Below are positions 16,536 through 24,832 of a DNA stretch of 64,000 nucleotides, piece by piece. The DNA is from an uncultured Bacteroidales bacterium (GTDB lineage Bacteria; Bacteroidota; Bacteroidia; Bacteroidales; P3): positions 62,001 to 126,000 of the forward strand of contig ONQD01000005.1 in the NCBI GenBank assembly GCA_900319865.1. The letters run 5' to 3'. The position numbers were made by a program, and so were the translations under genes. How positions within the stretch are numbered: the first letter of the stretch is position 1; each line of letters starts with the position of its first letter. A model generated the notes under the pieces. It worked only from the letters and a program-made list of their open reading frames with translations, was not told where the DNA came from and did no database searches.

Positions 16536-17909
16536 ATGAACAGCCTTAACGCAATTTCCCCTATCGACGGTCGCTACCGCTCCAAATCCGAACCACTTGC
16601 ACCTTTCTTCTCCGAAGGGGCTCTCATCCGCTATCGTGTGCGTGTTGAGATTGAGTATTTTATTGCACTCGGCTCGCTCCCCCAGCTGCCGCTGCATTCC
16701 TTTTTCGCTTCCAACAGCCAGGTGGTTGAGCAGTTGCGCGACATTTACCGCAATTTCACCGACCAGGATGCTCTTGCCATTAAGGAAATAGAGAAAACCA
16801 CCAACCACGATGTCAAGGCTGTGGAGTATTTTATCAAACAGCGTTTCGATGCACTCCAACTCGGACCCTACAAGGAGTTTGTCCATTTTGGCCTTACCTC
16901 GCAGGATATCAACAATACCTCCGTCCCCCTTTCCATCAAGGAGTGCCACGAGCAGGTGCTTATGCCCCGCTATGCCCACATCCTTTCGTTGCTCGAAGAA
17001 AGAGCCAACGAGTGGAAAGATATCCCCATGCTGGCCCACACCCACGGCCAACCCGCTTCACCCACCTCGCTGGGCAAGGAGATAATGGTTTTTGCCTACC
17101 GTATGCGCCGCCAGATGGAGTATTTCTCACAGATTCCTTTCTCGGCCAAGTTTGGCGGAGCCACAGGCAATTTCAATGCCCACCTGGTGGCCTACCCCGA
17201 TGTTGATTGGCACAGTTTCGGCAACCGTTTTGTTGCCCAGTCGTTGGGTCTGGAGCGTCTGGAGTACACCACCCAGATTGAGAACTACGACAATATGGCC
17301 GCCTATTTCGACAACTGTAAGCGCATCAATGTCATTCTCATGGACCTCTGCCGCGACATCTGGTCGTATGTCTCGATGGAGTACTTCAAGCAGAAAATCA
17401 AAGCAGGTGAGGTGGGCTCTTCCGCAATGCCCCACAAGGTCAACCCCATCGACTTCGAGAATGCGGAAGGCAATCTTGGTCTGGCCAACGCTATTTTCGA
17501 GCATCTCAGCCACAAACTCCCCATTTCCCGCCTCCAGCGCGACCTCACCGACTCTACCGTTAGCCGCAATATTGGTGTCCCCATTGCCCATACACTCATT
17601 TCGCTCGCCTCGCTCGAGAAGGGTCTGGGCAAACTCTTGCTCAACTCCCAGGCCATTGCCGACGACCTCGAGAACAATTGGGCTGTTGTGGCCGAAGCCA
17701 TCCAGACCATCCTCCGCTCGGTGGGCTACCCCAACCCCTACGAGGCCCTGAAGCAACTCACCCGCACCAATCAGAAGGTTACCGCCCAAACTATTGCCGA
17801 TTTCGTCGATACCCTCGATGTGGAACCCAGCATCAAGGACCGCATCCGCAACATCACTCCCCACAACTATGTAGGCTATAAGTTTGGCGACTTCGATGCC
17901 GAGAACTAA
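16536..17909 (+). CDS. purB: Adenylosuccinate lyase
   Basis: 457 residues from the ATG at 16536 (MNSLNAISPIDGRYR); the longer frame upstream overlaps the PHP gene and is not used. The fumarase/aspartase signature GSSAMPHKVNPIDFENAEGN is present, as are TSQDINNT and HTHGQPASPT. It acts in purine synthesis, cleaving SAICAR and adenylosuccinate to release fumarate. It starts 13 bp after the PHP gene in the same transcription unit. Confidence 0.95.
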   Translation: MNSLNAISPIDGRYRSKSEPLAPFFSEGALIRYRVRVEIEYFIALGSLPQLPLHSFFASNSQVVEQLRDIYRNFTDQDALAIKEIEKTTNHDVKAVEYFIKQRFDALQLGPYKEFVHFGLTSQDINNTSVPLSIKECHEQVLMPRYAHILSLLEERANEWKDIPMLAHTHGQPASPTSLGKEIMVFAYRMRRQMEYFSQIPFSAKFGGATGNFNAHLVAYPDVDWHSFGNRFVAQSLGLERLEYTTQIENYDNMAAYFDNCKRINVILMDLCRDIWSYVSMEYFKQKIKAGEVGSSAMPHKVNPIDFENAEGNLGLANAIFEHLSHKLPISRLQRDLTDSTVSRNIGVPIAHTLISLASLEKGLGKLLLNSQAIADDLENNWAVVAEAIQTILRSVGYPNPYEALKQLTRTNQKVTAQTIADFVDTLDVEPSIKDRIRNITPHNYVGYKFGDFDAEN

Positions 17910-17942
17910 TCCGTTGTTCTTATCCTAATTGCTTCGTTCCGA

Positions 17943-19676
17943 ATGTCGTTCACCCTCCACCACATGCGCTCCTATACTCCCCGCCTGGCGGCCTATGGAG
18001 TCTTTGTGGTGCTGTCGGTTTTCTTCACTATGGCCACCGCGCTCTCTGTGGCCGACTTTATCCAGTTGCTTTTCCCTCCCGACCAAGAGTCGCTCTCTGT
18101 GCCCTCGGCCAATGCCAGCCTTCTTTCCCAAGCCCTCAATCAGCTCTACCTTTGGCTCATCTCTTTCGGTCCCAAACGGGCGTTGGTCTATTTCTCCTGC
18201 CTCCTTTTTGGGCTCTACGCGCTAAAGAACATGTTCAGCTATATATCGTTGGTGCTGATGGCGCGGGTGCGGAGCCATGTGGTTCGCGACATCCGTAATG
18301 CCCTCTTCAACAAAGCCATGCGGCTTCCGCTCTCCTACTATCGTTCCCATCAGAAAGGCGACATCCTGGCCCGCTTTGCCAACGACATAACAGAATACGA
18401 GGAAAGCACCCTCAACTCTGTGCAGCAGTTGGTAGTGGCCATTGTGAGCATTGTCCTCTACCTGGCCATGCTTTTCTATATCAGTGTGAAGCTCACCCTC
18501 TTTGTGCTTTGCATGCTGCCGGTCATCATCTTTGTCATTTCGGGCATCACCCACCGCCTGCGTCGCAATTCGGTCGAGTTGCAGGAACGCAATTCTTTCC
18601 TCATGTCGCTTATGGAGGAGACCATCCGGGGGCTTAAAATTGTCAAAGCCTATACCGCCATCCAGTTTTCCAATCGGCGGTTTCAGGCGTTCGACAGCGG
18701 CTATGCTCGCCTGCGCACCAAGGTGTTGCGGCGTGTAGACCTTTCTTCTCCCGTCAGCGATTTTCTGGGCAACTGCATTGTGGTGGGCATCCTGCTCTTC
18801 GGTTCGGCTATGGTGCTCAACGGCGAAGGCGGCATCACCTCTCAGCTTTTCGTCTCCTATATCATGATGTTTGTCTTGATGATTCCTCCAGCCAAGGAAC
18901 TCACCACCGCCATCTCCCAAATCAAGAAGGGACGCGCCTGTGTCGACCGCATACAGCAATTCCTTTCCGAAACCGAGTCGGTCACCGACACTCCCGATGC
19001 CCAACCCTTCACCCATCTCGCGGAGGGCATTCAGTTTTCCGACGTCAGTTTCTCCTACATCCCCGATACTCCTGTCCTTCAGCACATCAACCTCAATATT
19101 CCCAAAGGGGCCACCGTTGCCCTTGTAGGCAGTTCGGGTTCGGGCAAGTCCACTCTCGTCGACCTCCTCATGCGGTTCAACGACTGCGATTCCGGCCAAA
19201 TCCTTATCGACGGGAAACCCATCCAGTCGTTCCGTATTGCCGACCTCCGCAGCCATATAGGTGTTGTGGCTCAAGACACTATCCTCTTCAACAGTTCGGT
19301 CCGCAACAATATTGCTTTCGGCTCCGACCACGTATCCGACCAGCAGATAGTCCAAGCCGCCACTATCGCCAACGCCCACGACTTTATCCAGCAGCTGCCC
19401 CAGGGCTACGATACCAACATAGGCGAAGGCGGCACCCGCCTCAGCGGTGGTCAGCGCCAACGCATCAGTATTGCACGCGCGGTGCTCCGCAATCCCGATA
19501 TCCTCAGGACCGTGAAGGGCGTCCGCAAGGTCGGCTTCGCGGCGGAGACGGGCGACGCGATTCCGGAGGCGGCGCGCAAGTGCCGCGCGAAGGGCGCGGA
19601 GATGATCGTCGCGAACGACGTCGCGGAGTCGCCATCCATACGCTGTTCCGTCGGGCGGCAAGCGTGTTTATGCTGA
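17943..19676 (+). CDS. MsbA-like ABC exporter, C-terminus replaced by a CoaB fragment
   Basis: The first 521 residues are an ABC half-transporter: a membrane domain with about six helices (residues 15-320), then an ATPase domain with Walker A VGSSGSGKSTLVD, Q-loop VVAQDTILF and signature RLSGGQRQRISIARAVLRNPDIL. Family members continue with Walker B and D-loop (LLLDEATSALD) and an H-loop. Here all of that is missing: at 19506 the frame passes into 126 bp of very GC-rich DNA encoding VGFAAET...AEMIVANDVAES, a CoaB (phosphopantothenoylcysteine synthetase) segment, then ends 15 codons later. As written the protein cannot hydrolyse ATP. Either a mis-assembly or a real disruption explains it; the normal gene would be a lipid or drug exporter. 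Confidence 0.7.
   Translation: MSFTLHHMRSYTPRLAAYGVFVVLSVFFTMATALSVADFIQLLFPPDQESLSVPSANASLLSQALNQLYLWLISFGPKRALVYFSCLLFGLYALKNMFSYISLVLMARVRSHVVRDIRNALFNKAMRLPLSYYRSHQKGDILARFANDITEYEESTLNSVQQLVVAIVSIVLYLAMLFYISVKLTLFVLCMLPVIIFVISGITHRLRRNSVELQERNSFLMSLMEETIRGLKIVKAYTAIQFSNRRFQAFDSGYARLRTKVLRRVDLSSPVSDFLGNCIVVGILLFGSAMVLNGEGGITSQLFVSYIMMFVLMIPPAKELTTAISQIKKGRACVDRIQQFLSETESVTDTPDAQPFTHLAEGIQFSDVSFSYIPDTPVLQHINLNIPKGATVALVGSSGSGKSTLVDLLMRFNDCDSGQILIDGKPIQSFRIADLRSHIGVVAQDTILFNSSVRNNIAFGSDHVSDQQIVQAATIANAHDFIQQLPQGYDTNIGEGGTRLSGGQRQRISIARAVLRNPDILRTVKGVRKVGFAAETGDAIPEAARKCRAKGAEMIVANDVAESPSIRCSVGRQACLC
19506..19631 (+). other. GC-rich foreign insert encoding part of CoaB
   Basis: By hand count this stretch is about 70% GC, far above both neighbours, and uses GCG, GTC and AAG codons unlike them. 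In the ABC frame it reads RTVKGVRKVGFAAETGD and then KGAEMIVANDVAES, the conserved core of the CoaB half of CoaBC. The left junction falls inside NPDIL, a string both ABC ATPases and CoaB can contain. Confidence 0.75.
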
Positions 19677-21124
19677 TTCTTGCACTCTCGGTTCGCCCTT
19701 CCTTCGCTCAAGATTCGCTGTTCCTTCGCTTTGTCCACGCTGTGGCACTGAACCATCATATAGCCGACCTCTCTTGGAACTCAATCCCCAACGCTCGCCA
19801 ATACACACTCTACCGTCACTTCCCCAACCAGTCTGGCTTCGGTGCTGTGGCCACACTGCCCGACACCCATTTTGTCGATACGCTCCATCGCGTCATCTGT
19901 GCCGATACTGTGCGCTACTTTGTCCGTCTTTCAGACACTTCCGCCGTTCTATCAACCGACACTGTCGGCATTTTCTTTCAGGACGATGTGCCCACCGCAC
20001 CCTGCTCTCTGCGTCTTTGCAGCGTCGACACCGCCCTCGGTCAGATACGCCTCAGTTGGTATCCCAGCCCCGACACCGATGTTATGGGCTATTATATCTG
20101 TATCGGTTCTCCCTGCCGCGATTTCGACACCGTATGGGGCCGACTCAACACCTCCTATCTCTGTCCCCCCGAATTCACGGCTTCCGAAAACAGTTTCCGC
20201 ATCCTTGCTTTCGACAGCTGCTATCAAGCCAGCCCGCTCACCCCGTACTATCATAACCCCCTGCTCTCCCTTTCGGCTGCCCCCTGTTCCCGCCAGCTGC
20301 GGTTCGACTGGAACCGTTATATCAATATGCCCGACAGCGTATCCTCCTACCGCCTCCATTACCGCCTCTTGCCCGACACGCATTGGCACACGCACGTCTT
20401 CCCTCCCGCGGGTCCTTTCTCTCTCGACACCCTTGTGGCCAATCTCGCCACGGACGGTGTCACAGCCTATCTTTCAGTGCATAGCGCGTCCGACACCCTC
20501 CGGGCTTTGTCGGCTCTAGCCACCTTACATTTCGACTATGGCGACACTGCAGCCTATGCCCGTATCCTCACTGCCGATTTCGACCCCACTCTCCCGGCTG
20601 TACAACTCTCGTTCGATATCGACCTCTCATTCCCCGGTCCGTTCTGCACCCTTCTCCGCGCCAAAGGCAACGACCCGTCTTTCACCCCGTTGGCCACGCT
20701 CCCGTTGCCCGTATCATCCTATATCGACATGGATATCCACCGTTCCGCGGGACGCTATATCTATCGTCTCGATGTGCCCGACCTCTGCCAGCAGCGCATA
20801 GTATCTTCCGATACTGTTTCGGTCATCCTGCCCGAATCGGAACCCCCAGCGGCCTACTTCCCCAACATTATCCGCTATGGCGACCCCGAGTGCGGACGTT
20901 TCTGCCCCCAGTATGTCTCCGCCCTCACGGCCGATTACCATCTCGAAATATACACTCGTTGGGGCGAACGCATTTTCCACACCCAAAACCTCTCCGATTG
21001 CTGGGATGGCACCAATGTTTCTGGTCAGCCGCTGCCCCAAGGAGTCTATCTATATTATGTTCACTGCCGTCACGCCGACGGGGTTTCCAAATACTATCGA
21101 GGCACGATTACCCTCATACATTAA
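19670..21124 (+). CDS. T9SS type B sorting domain (gliding-associated) surface protein
   Basis: 484 residues from the ATG at 19670, followed by a signal peptide (MLILALSVRPSFAQ). The middle shows fibronectin type III-like repeats (LSWNSIPNARQYTLYR, LSWYPSPDTDVMGYYI). The last 85 residues are a type B sorting domain of the type IX secretion system: YHLEIYTRWGERIF, CWDGTNVSGQPLPQGVYLYYV. The product should cross the outer membrane by T9SS and stay at or leave the surface. The true N-terminus may have been altered, because the GC-rich CoaB insert ends only 39 bp upstream and the frame is open through it. Confidence 0.82.
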   Translation: MLILALSVRPSFAQDSLFLRFVHAVALNHHIADLSWNSIPNARQYTLYRHFPNQSGFGAVATLPDTHFVDTLHRVICADTVRYFVRLSDTSAVLSTDTVGIFFQDDVPTAPCSLRLCSVDTALGQIRLSWYPSPDTDVMGYYICIGSPCRDFDTVWGRLNTSYLCPPEFTASENSFRILAFDSCYQASPLTPYYHNPLLSLSAAPCSRQLRFDWNRYINMPDSVSSYRLHYRLLPDTHWHTHVFPPAGPFSLDTLVANLATDGVTAYLSVHSASDTLRALSALATLHFDYGDTAAYARILTADFDPTLPAVQLSFDIDLSFPGPFCTLLRAKGNDPSFTPLATLPLPVSSYIDMDIHRSAGRYIYRLDVPDLCQQRIVSSDTVSVILPESEPPAAYFPNIIRYGDPECGRFCPQYVSALTADYHLEIYTRWGERIFHTQNLSDCWDGTNVSGQPLPQGVYLYYVHCRHADGVSKYYRGTITLIH

Positions 21125-21136
21125 TCCTTTCGAATT

Positions 21137-21943
21137 ATGATTATTGCATTATATACCCGTTATCTTGAAGAAAGTGCCCGCCATCACTTCAACCAGCTGG
21201 TGGAAATACTTCAGAAATATCAGATTGAATACGACGAGGTGTCCGACCCCCTTCCCCAACGCCACTACGATTTCCTTTTCTCTATCGGTGGCGACGGCAC
21301 CCTCCTCAGTTCTGTTCATCTGCTCGGCAACCGCAACATCCCGGTTCTCGGCATCAATTTCGGCCATCTGGGTTTCCTCACCACCGCGGGTCGCAACGAC
21401 CTCGACTCGCTAGTTGCCGACCTCACCGCCCATCGCTACACCCTCGAACCCCGCACCCTTCTTCATGTTGTGGCCAGCCATTCCGATAATCAACTGGTGT
21501 CCTCTGCTCTCAACGAGGTGAGCCTTCACCGCCTCGACGACGACACTATCCTCCGCACCGACCTCTATGTCGATTCCGACTTTGTGGCTACCTATTCGGG
21601 CGACGGGCTTATTGTTGCCACTCCCACCGGCTCCACTGCCTATTCGCTCAGCTGCGGTGGCCCTATCCTCACCCCCAACTGTGGCTGCTTTGTCATCACT
21701 CCTATCGCTGCCCACAATCTAACGCTGCGCCCCATCATCGTACCCGATACCGCTTTGCTGCGACTTGTCACCCACCCCAAACCTCAGTTGTTCAATCTGG
21801 GTATGGACTCCCGCCGGCAGCATTTGGCTTGCGGCACCAAAATCTCTATTTCGCGTCAGGACTTCACCATCTCTCTCGTCCGTCTCAACAACCAGAATTT
21901 CTTCACCGCAATCCACCACAAGCTGGGCTGGAACTTCAGCTAA
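21137..21943 (+). CDS. nadK: NAD kinase
   Basis: 268 residues with the NAD kinase hallmarks: FSIGGDGTLLSS near residue 52, PVLGINFGHLGFLTT, SALNEVSLHR, and the glycine-rich GDGLIVATPTGSTAYSLSCGGPIL near 157. It phosphorylates NAD to NADP. It starts 12 bp after the T9SS protein gene and is probably the end of the plus-strand transcription unit. Confidence 0.95.
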   Translation: MIIALYTRYLEESARHHFNQLVEILQKYQIEYDEVSDPLPQRHYDFLFSIGGDGTLLSSVHLLGNRNIPVLGINFGHLGFLTTAGRNDLDSLVADLTAHRYTLEPRTLLHVVASHSDNQLVSSALNEVSLHRLDDDTILRTDLYVDSDFVATYSGDGLIVATPTGSTAYSLSCGGPILTPNCGCFVITPIAAHNLTLRPIIVPDTALLRLVTHPKPQLFNLGMDSRRQHLACGTKISISRQDFTISLVRLNNQNFFTAIHHKLGWNFS

Positions 21944-22072
21944 TTCCGCTTTCTGCCCGTAGGCCTCTCAAATCCAGTTATGGGGGCTGCCTCCAATATA
22001 CTCCTTTTATCATTGGTGCTTTTCAGGCACAATATAGTTAATTAATCGGCCCGTCCCGTTGATATCAATAAT

Positions 22073-22459
22073 ATGACAAAGAATTCGCAAAACATTTTGC
22101 CCGCTGCCCCCGACGCTATCATGGGTCTTGTCGAAGGGAAAGACCAGCAAGAGCTGTGTCGTGAGGTGCTGGCAATAGGCGACACGATGGATGTGCTGCG
22201 CGGCAAATGGACCGTCGAGGTGCTTACGGCCATCGTCTGCGGCAACACTCATTTCAAGGAGATTCTCGCCTCCATTCACGGCCTCAGCGACAAGGTGCTC
22301 GCCGAGCGTCTACGCACAATGCAGGACGACCGCCTCATCGTCCGCTGCGAATACCCCACACCCTACTATTCCCTCACCAATCACGGCCGCGACCTCTTCG
22401 CACTCGTCTACCGCATGTCCACCTGGGGTCTCGCCCACCGCCGCCTCATGATCGGCTGA
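22073..22459 (+). CDS. HxlR-family winged-helix regulator
   Basis: 128 residues with the HxlR pattern: DVLRGKWTVEVLTAIVCGNTHFKEILASIHGLSDKVLAERLRTMQDDRLIVR followed by YSLTNHGRDLFALVYRMSTWGLAH. HxlR proteins are dimeric DNA-binding regulators, often sensing thiol or aldehyde stress. There is a single Cys in the DNA-binding core and another near residue 28. Its last 24 codons and terminator are duplicated 2 kb downstream at 24412-24554. The palindromes at 10366 and 27886 are possible targets, without proof. Confidence 0.9.
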   Translation: MTKNSQNILPAAPDAIMGLVEGKDQQELCREVLAIGDTMDVLRGKWTVEVLTAIVCGNTHFKEILASIHGLSDKVLAERLRTMQDDRLIVRCEYPTPYYSLTNHGRDLFALVYRMSTWGLAHRRLMIG

Positions 22460-22529
22460 AAGTACTTTGCGGCAAATATACAAATTATTCTCCGCAATAA
22501 TGCGGTGAATAATCACTTTTTTCTCCGCA
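22387..22529 (+). repeat. Direct repeat copy 1: 3' end of hxlR plus terminator
   Basis: 143 bp covering the last codons of hxlR, its TGA and the hairpin after it. Nearly the same 143 bp recur at 24412-24554. The DNA between the copies holds an AAA_14/DUF4143 gene. Confidence 0.85.
22484..22520 (+). terminator. Terminator after hxlR
   Basis: ATTATTCTCCGCA and TGCGGTGAATAAT (22484-22496, 22501-22513) form an imperfect stem with a short loop, followed by CAC and six Ts. Confidence 0.65.
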
Positions 22530-22691
22530 ACAAAGAAATGAAACCTACCTGAAAGGGTCATTGTAAAAACCCACATAAAATCCTAACAAACTGTTAGTCA
22601 AACATAAGTCATCATATTTTTGTTTTTGCATAAACCCAAATCGGTCATTAGGGTTTATGGCAGATTAGTATTTGAAAACCTAACGGTGTTG

Positions 22692-22724
22692 GTTCGCTGT
22701 AGGTTCGCTCTACCTTCGCTCTCG
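22692..22724 (-). repeat. Three tandem 11-bp units, reverse orientation
   Basis: GTTCGCTGTAG, GTTCGCTCTAC and CTTCGCTCTCG follow one another directly. The first is the exact reverse complement of the CTACAGCGAAC unit at 4426-4436. Further AGCGAACC and GGCGAACC copies lie at 22737-22757. Confidence 0.7.
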
Positions 22725-22792
22725 TTCCGCCCACCTGAGCGAACCTAAGGCGAACCCCAAAGGGGGCTTCAATGGGATTGGAAACTCCCCGC

Positions 22793-22901
22793 GCTACAGC
22801 TACAGTTGCTACAGTTCCATTCACCCCCATCAGTCATTTGTGTTTCCTCCGTTGAGGCACCTCAAAAGAATGTTTTCGAACTGTAGCAACTGTAGCGTAG
22901 C
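22793..22901. repeat. Second GCTACAG inverted repeat
   Basis: The left arm (22793-22817) GCTACAGCTACAGTTGCTAC... and the right arm (22878-22901) GAACTGTAGCAACTGTAGCG... are complementary over about 24 bp with a 1-2 nt difference. The sequence and its placement next to the 11-bp array match the element at 4415-4734. Confidence 0.75.
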
Positions 22902-22995
22902 ATCCGCTACATCGAGCTACCGGGATAAATGGTTAAAGATATTTTGTTGATTTCACTCCGCAAAGTTACCCCAACAGACAAAAGAGCATCATGTT

Positions 22996-23064
22996 CTTTT
23001 GCTGCCAATGGAAGATATCTTTTGCTGCCATTGGAAAATATCTTTTGCTGCTATTGGAAAATAT
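22996..23064 (+). repeat. Three tandem 23-bp repeats at the ATPase promoter
   Basis: The units 22996-23018, 23019-23041 and 23042-23064 share CTTTTGCTGCCATTGGAAAA with a few substitutions. The array ends 2 bp before the -33 TTTG of the DUF4143 gene, the usual place for an operator or activator site. Confidence 0.8.
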
Positions 23065-23066
23065 TT

Positions 23067-23097
23067 TTTGCCACAACAAAAAGAATCTTTATATTTG
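23067..23097 (+). promoter_or_regulatory. Promoter of the first DUF4143 ATPase gene
   Basis: TTTG at 23067-23070 and TATATTTG at 23090-23097 with 19 bp between them match the Bacteroidota consensus. Confidence 0.7.
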
Positions 23098-23121
23098 CAT
23101 TGATAAACAAAAGTATATGCT

Positions 23122-24336
23122 ATGATATTAAAGGCTCATATAGAACAAGTTGTATTAAATCAATCCAGACAAAACATTTCAAAGAAAGATGAAATACAAC
23201 GCGAAAACATAGATGTTGTTCATCCAGTGGACGGGTTTGCAAGTATCATTACAGGTCTTCGCAGATGTGGAAAAAGCACTTTGATGCAACAAGTGGCTAG
23301 ACGTTATCCCAAGAAGGAGACCCTTTCGCTTAATTTCGAGGACATCAACCTGATAGGGTTCGATGCCGACGATTTCAAGCGTCTGTATGCTTTCATCAAC
23401 GATACCGGATGCAAAGTGCTTTTTTTCGACGAAATACAGATTGTCGATGGATGGGAAGTATTTGTCCACCAACTGCTCCGCGAAGGCTATACGGTATTTG
23501 TGACTGGTTCTAACGCATCTATGCTCAGCGTAGAACTTGGCACCAATCTGACAGGAAGGCACATCTCCACCGAGATGTTTCCGTTTTCCTATTCGGAGTA
23601 CCTTACGTATCTAAAGAAAAAATCGAGCAAAAGTTGTTTTATGCAATATCTTGCCGATGGCGGTATGCCGGAATATCTTGCCTCTAAGGACAAAAGGATT
23701 CTGCTTTCACTGCTGGACGACATACTGATACGCGACATCGCCATCAGACATGGCATTCGGAATGTTGATCCTTTGAGAAAACTTACATCCTACCTGCTGA
23801 CCAACATCGCCAAACCATATACAGCCAATCGGTTGACCTCTGTTGCCGACGATATCGCCGTATCATCGGTTCTGGAATATATCGCCTATTTGCGTGACGC
23901 ATACCTGATTGATTCTGTAGGTCAATACGCCACCAATGTACGCACCACTCAACGCAATCCCAAAAAGGTGTATGCTATTGACAGCGGCATCTCCAACGCC
24001 GTCAGTCTCTCGCAAACCGACGACTTTGGACGATTGCTGGAGAACCATGTGTTCCTCAATTTGCGGAAAAAGCACAAAGGCCATATCTTCTACTATCAAG
24101 GGAATGGCGAGTGCGACTTTGTTGTGACCGACAGCCATAACAAGCCCTCGTCGCTCTATCAGGTTTGTTTGGAACTAACCGATGATAATATGCAACGAGA
24201 GATAGGCGGGCTACGTGAAGCGATGAATCAACTTCACCTGTCCTCGGGCACTATCGTGACACTTTCCGACGAGGACCATTTGGATGTTCCCGAAGGGACA
24301 ATAGAGATTGTCAAGGCATACGACAGAACGTTTTAA
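23122..24336 (+). CDS. AAA_14/DUF4143 ATP-binding protein (first copy)
   Basis: 404 residues. The Walker A is TGLRRCGKSTLMQQ near residue 48, Walker B VLFFDEIQ near 98, the sensor VFVTGSNASML near 128, and the C-terminal DUF4143 nuclease-like region has YAIDSGISNAV, LENHVFLNLRKK and GECDFVVTD (about 290-345). Proteins of this kind are widespread in Bacteroidales and of unknown role. The gene stands alone with its own promoter and 23-bp repeats and is bracketed by copies of the hxlR 3' end, so it looks like an inserted cassette. The paralogue at 56524-57753 has the same architecture. Confidence 0.88.
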   Translation: MILKAHIEQVVLNQSRQNISKKDEIQRENIDVVHPVDGFASIITGLRRCGKSTLMQQVARRYPKKETLSLNFEDINLIGFDADDFKRLYAFINDTGCKVLFFDEIQIVDGWEVFVHQLLREGYTVFVTGSNASMLSVELGTNLTGRHISTEMFPFSYSEYLTYLKKKSSKSCFMQYLADGGMPEYLASKDKRILLSLLDDILIRDIAIRHGIRNVDPLRKLTSYLLTNIAKPYTANRLTSVADDIAVSSVLEYIAYLRDAYLIDSVGQYATNVRTTQRNPKKVYAIDSGISNAVSLSQTDDFGRLLENHVFLNLRKKHKGHIFYYQGNGECDFVVTDSHNKPSSLYQVCLELTDDNMQREIGGLREAMNQLHLSSGTIVTLSDEDHLDVPEGTIEIVKAYDRTF

Positions 24337-24385
24337 TGTGTACCATACTGGAGCAAAGGAATCCTCCATCTTGACTCCGTTTCCC

Positions 24386-24484
24386 ATGAACATTCCTCTC
24401 ACGGACCATGTCCGCGACCTCTTCGCACTCGTCTACCGCATGTCCACCTGGGGTCTCGCCCACAGCCGTCTCATGCTCGGCTGA
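24386..24484 (+). pseudogene. hxlR 3'-end remnant
   Basis: The frame ATG...TGA encodes MNIPLTDHVRDLFALVYRMS and on to HSRLMLG, the last 30 or so residues of the HxlR protein with a few substitutions. It lacks the helix-turn-helix. The substitutions show the copy has diverged or came from a related allele. Confidence 0.8.
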
Positions 24485-24554
24485 AAAGACTTTGCGGCAA
24501 ATATACGAATTATTCTCCGCATTTTTGCGGAGAATAATCACTTTTTTCTCCGCA
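24412..24554 (+). repeat. Direct repeat copy 2: hxlR tail plus terminator
   Basis: Same length as copy 1 at 22387-22529, with a handful of differences. The hairpin here is perfect, whereas that of copy 1 has mismatches. Confidence 0.85.
24509..24548 (+). terminator. Perfect-stem terminator of the duplicated hxlR tail
   Basis: ATTATTCTCCGCA (24509-24521) pairs perfectly with TGCGGAGAATAAT (24526-24538), followed by CAC and six Ts. It probably ends the DUF4143 transcript. Confidence 0.75.
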
Positions 24555-24767
24555 CATCCACAATGTTGCTTTTTGGGTGGATTCTTTGAACCCTCTTTAT
24601 GTGTTATATGAAATCATTTAAAACCAGTACAATACATAAAATGCCAATCTAAAAAACCAAAGCACTGAATGCATGTATCATTACCCTATAATTCTTCGAT
24701 GGTGTATTGGCAGATATTTTTCCTGTCAAAACACATTCTGCAATCATGAGCATCTTTAAAAATAGTC

Positions 24768-24798
24768 ATGCTCATGATTCATCCATAATCATGAGCAT
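24768..24798 (-). terminator. Terminator of the T9SS repeat protein
   Basis: On the minus strand ATGCTCATGATT (24798-24787) pairs with AATCATGAGCAT (24779-24768) and is followed by GACTATTTTT. A further AATCATGAGCAT copy at 24742-24753 can form an alternative hairpin. The rest of the 24555-24832 gap shows nothing else. Confidence 0.65.
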
Positions 24799-24832
24799 GA
24801 TTTCAAAACTTCATGGGCTTGAGTTTTTCGTG

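Noticed and set aside
22996..23064. CRISPR-like array
   Set aside because: The 23-bp units are directly adjacent with no spacers, only three occur, and no cas genes are near.
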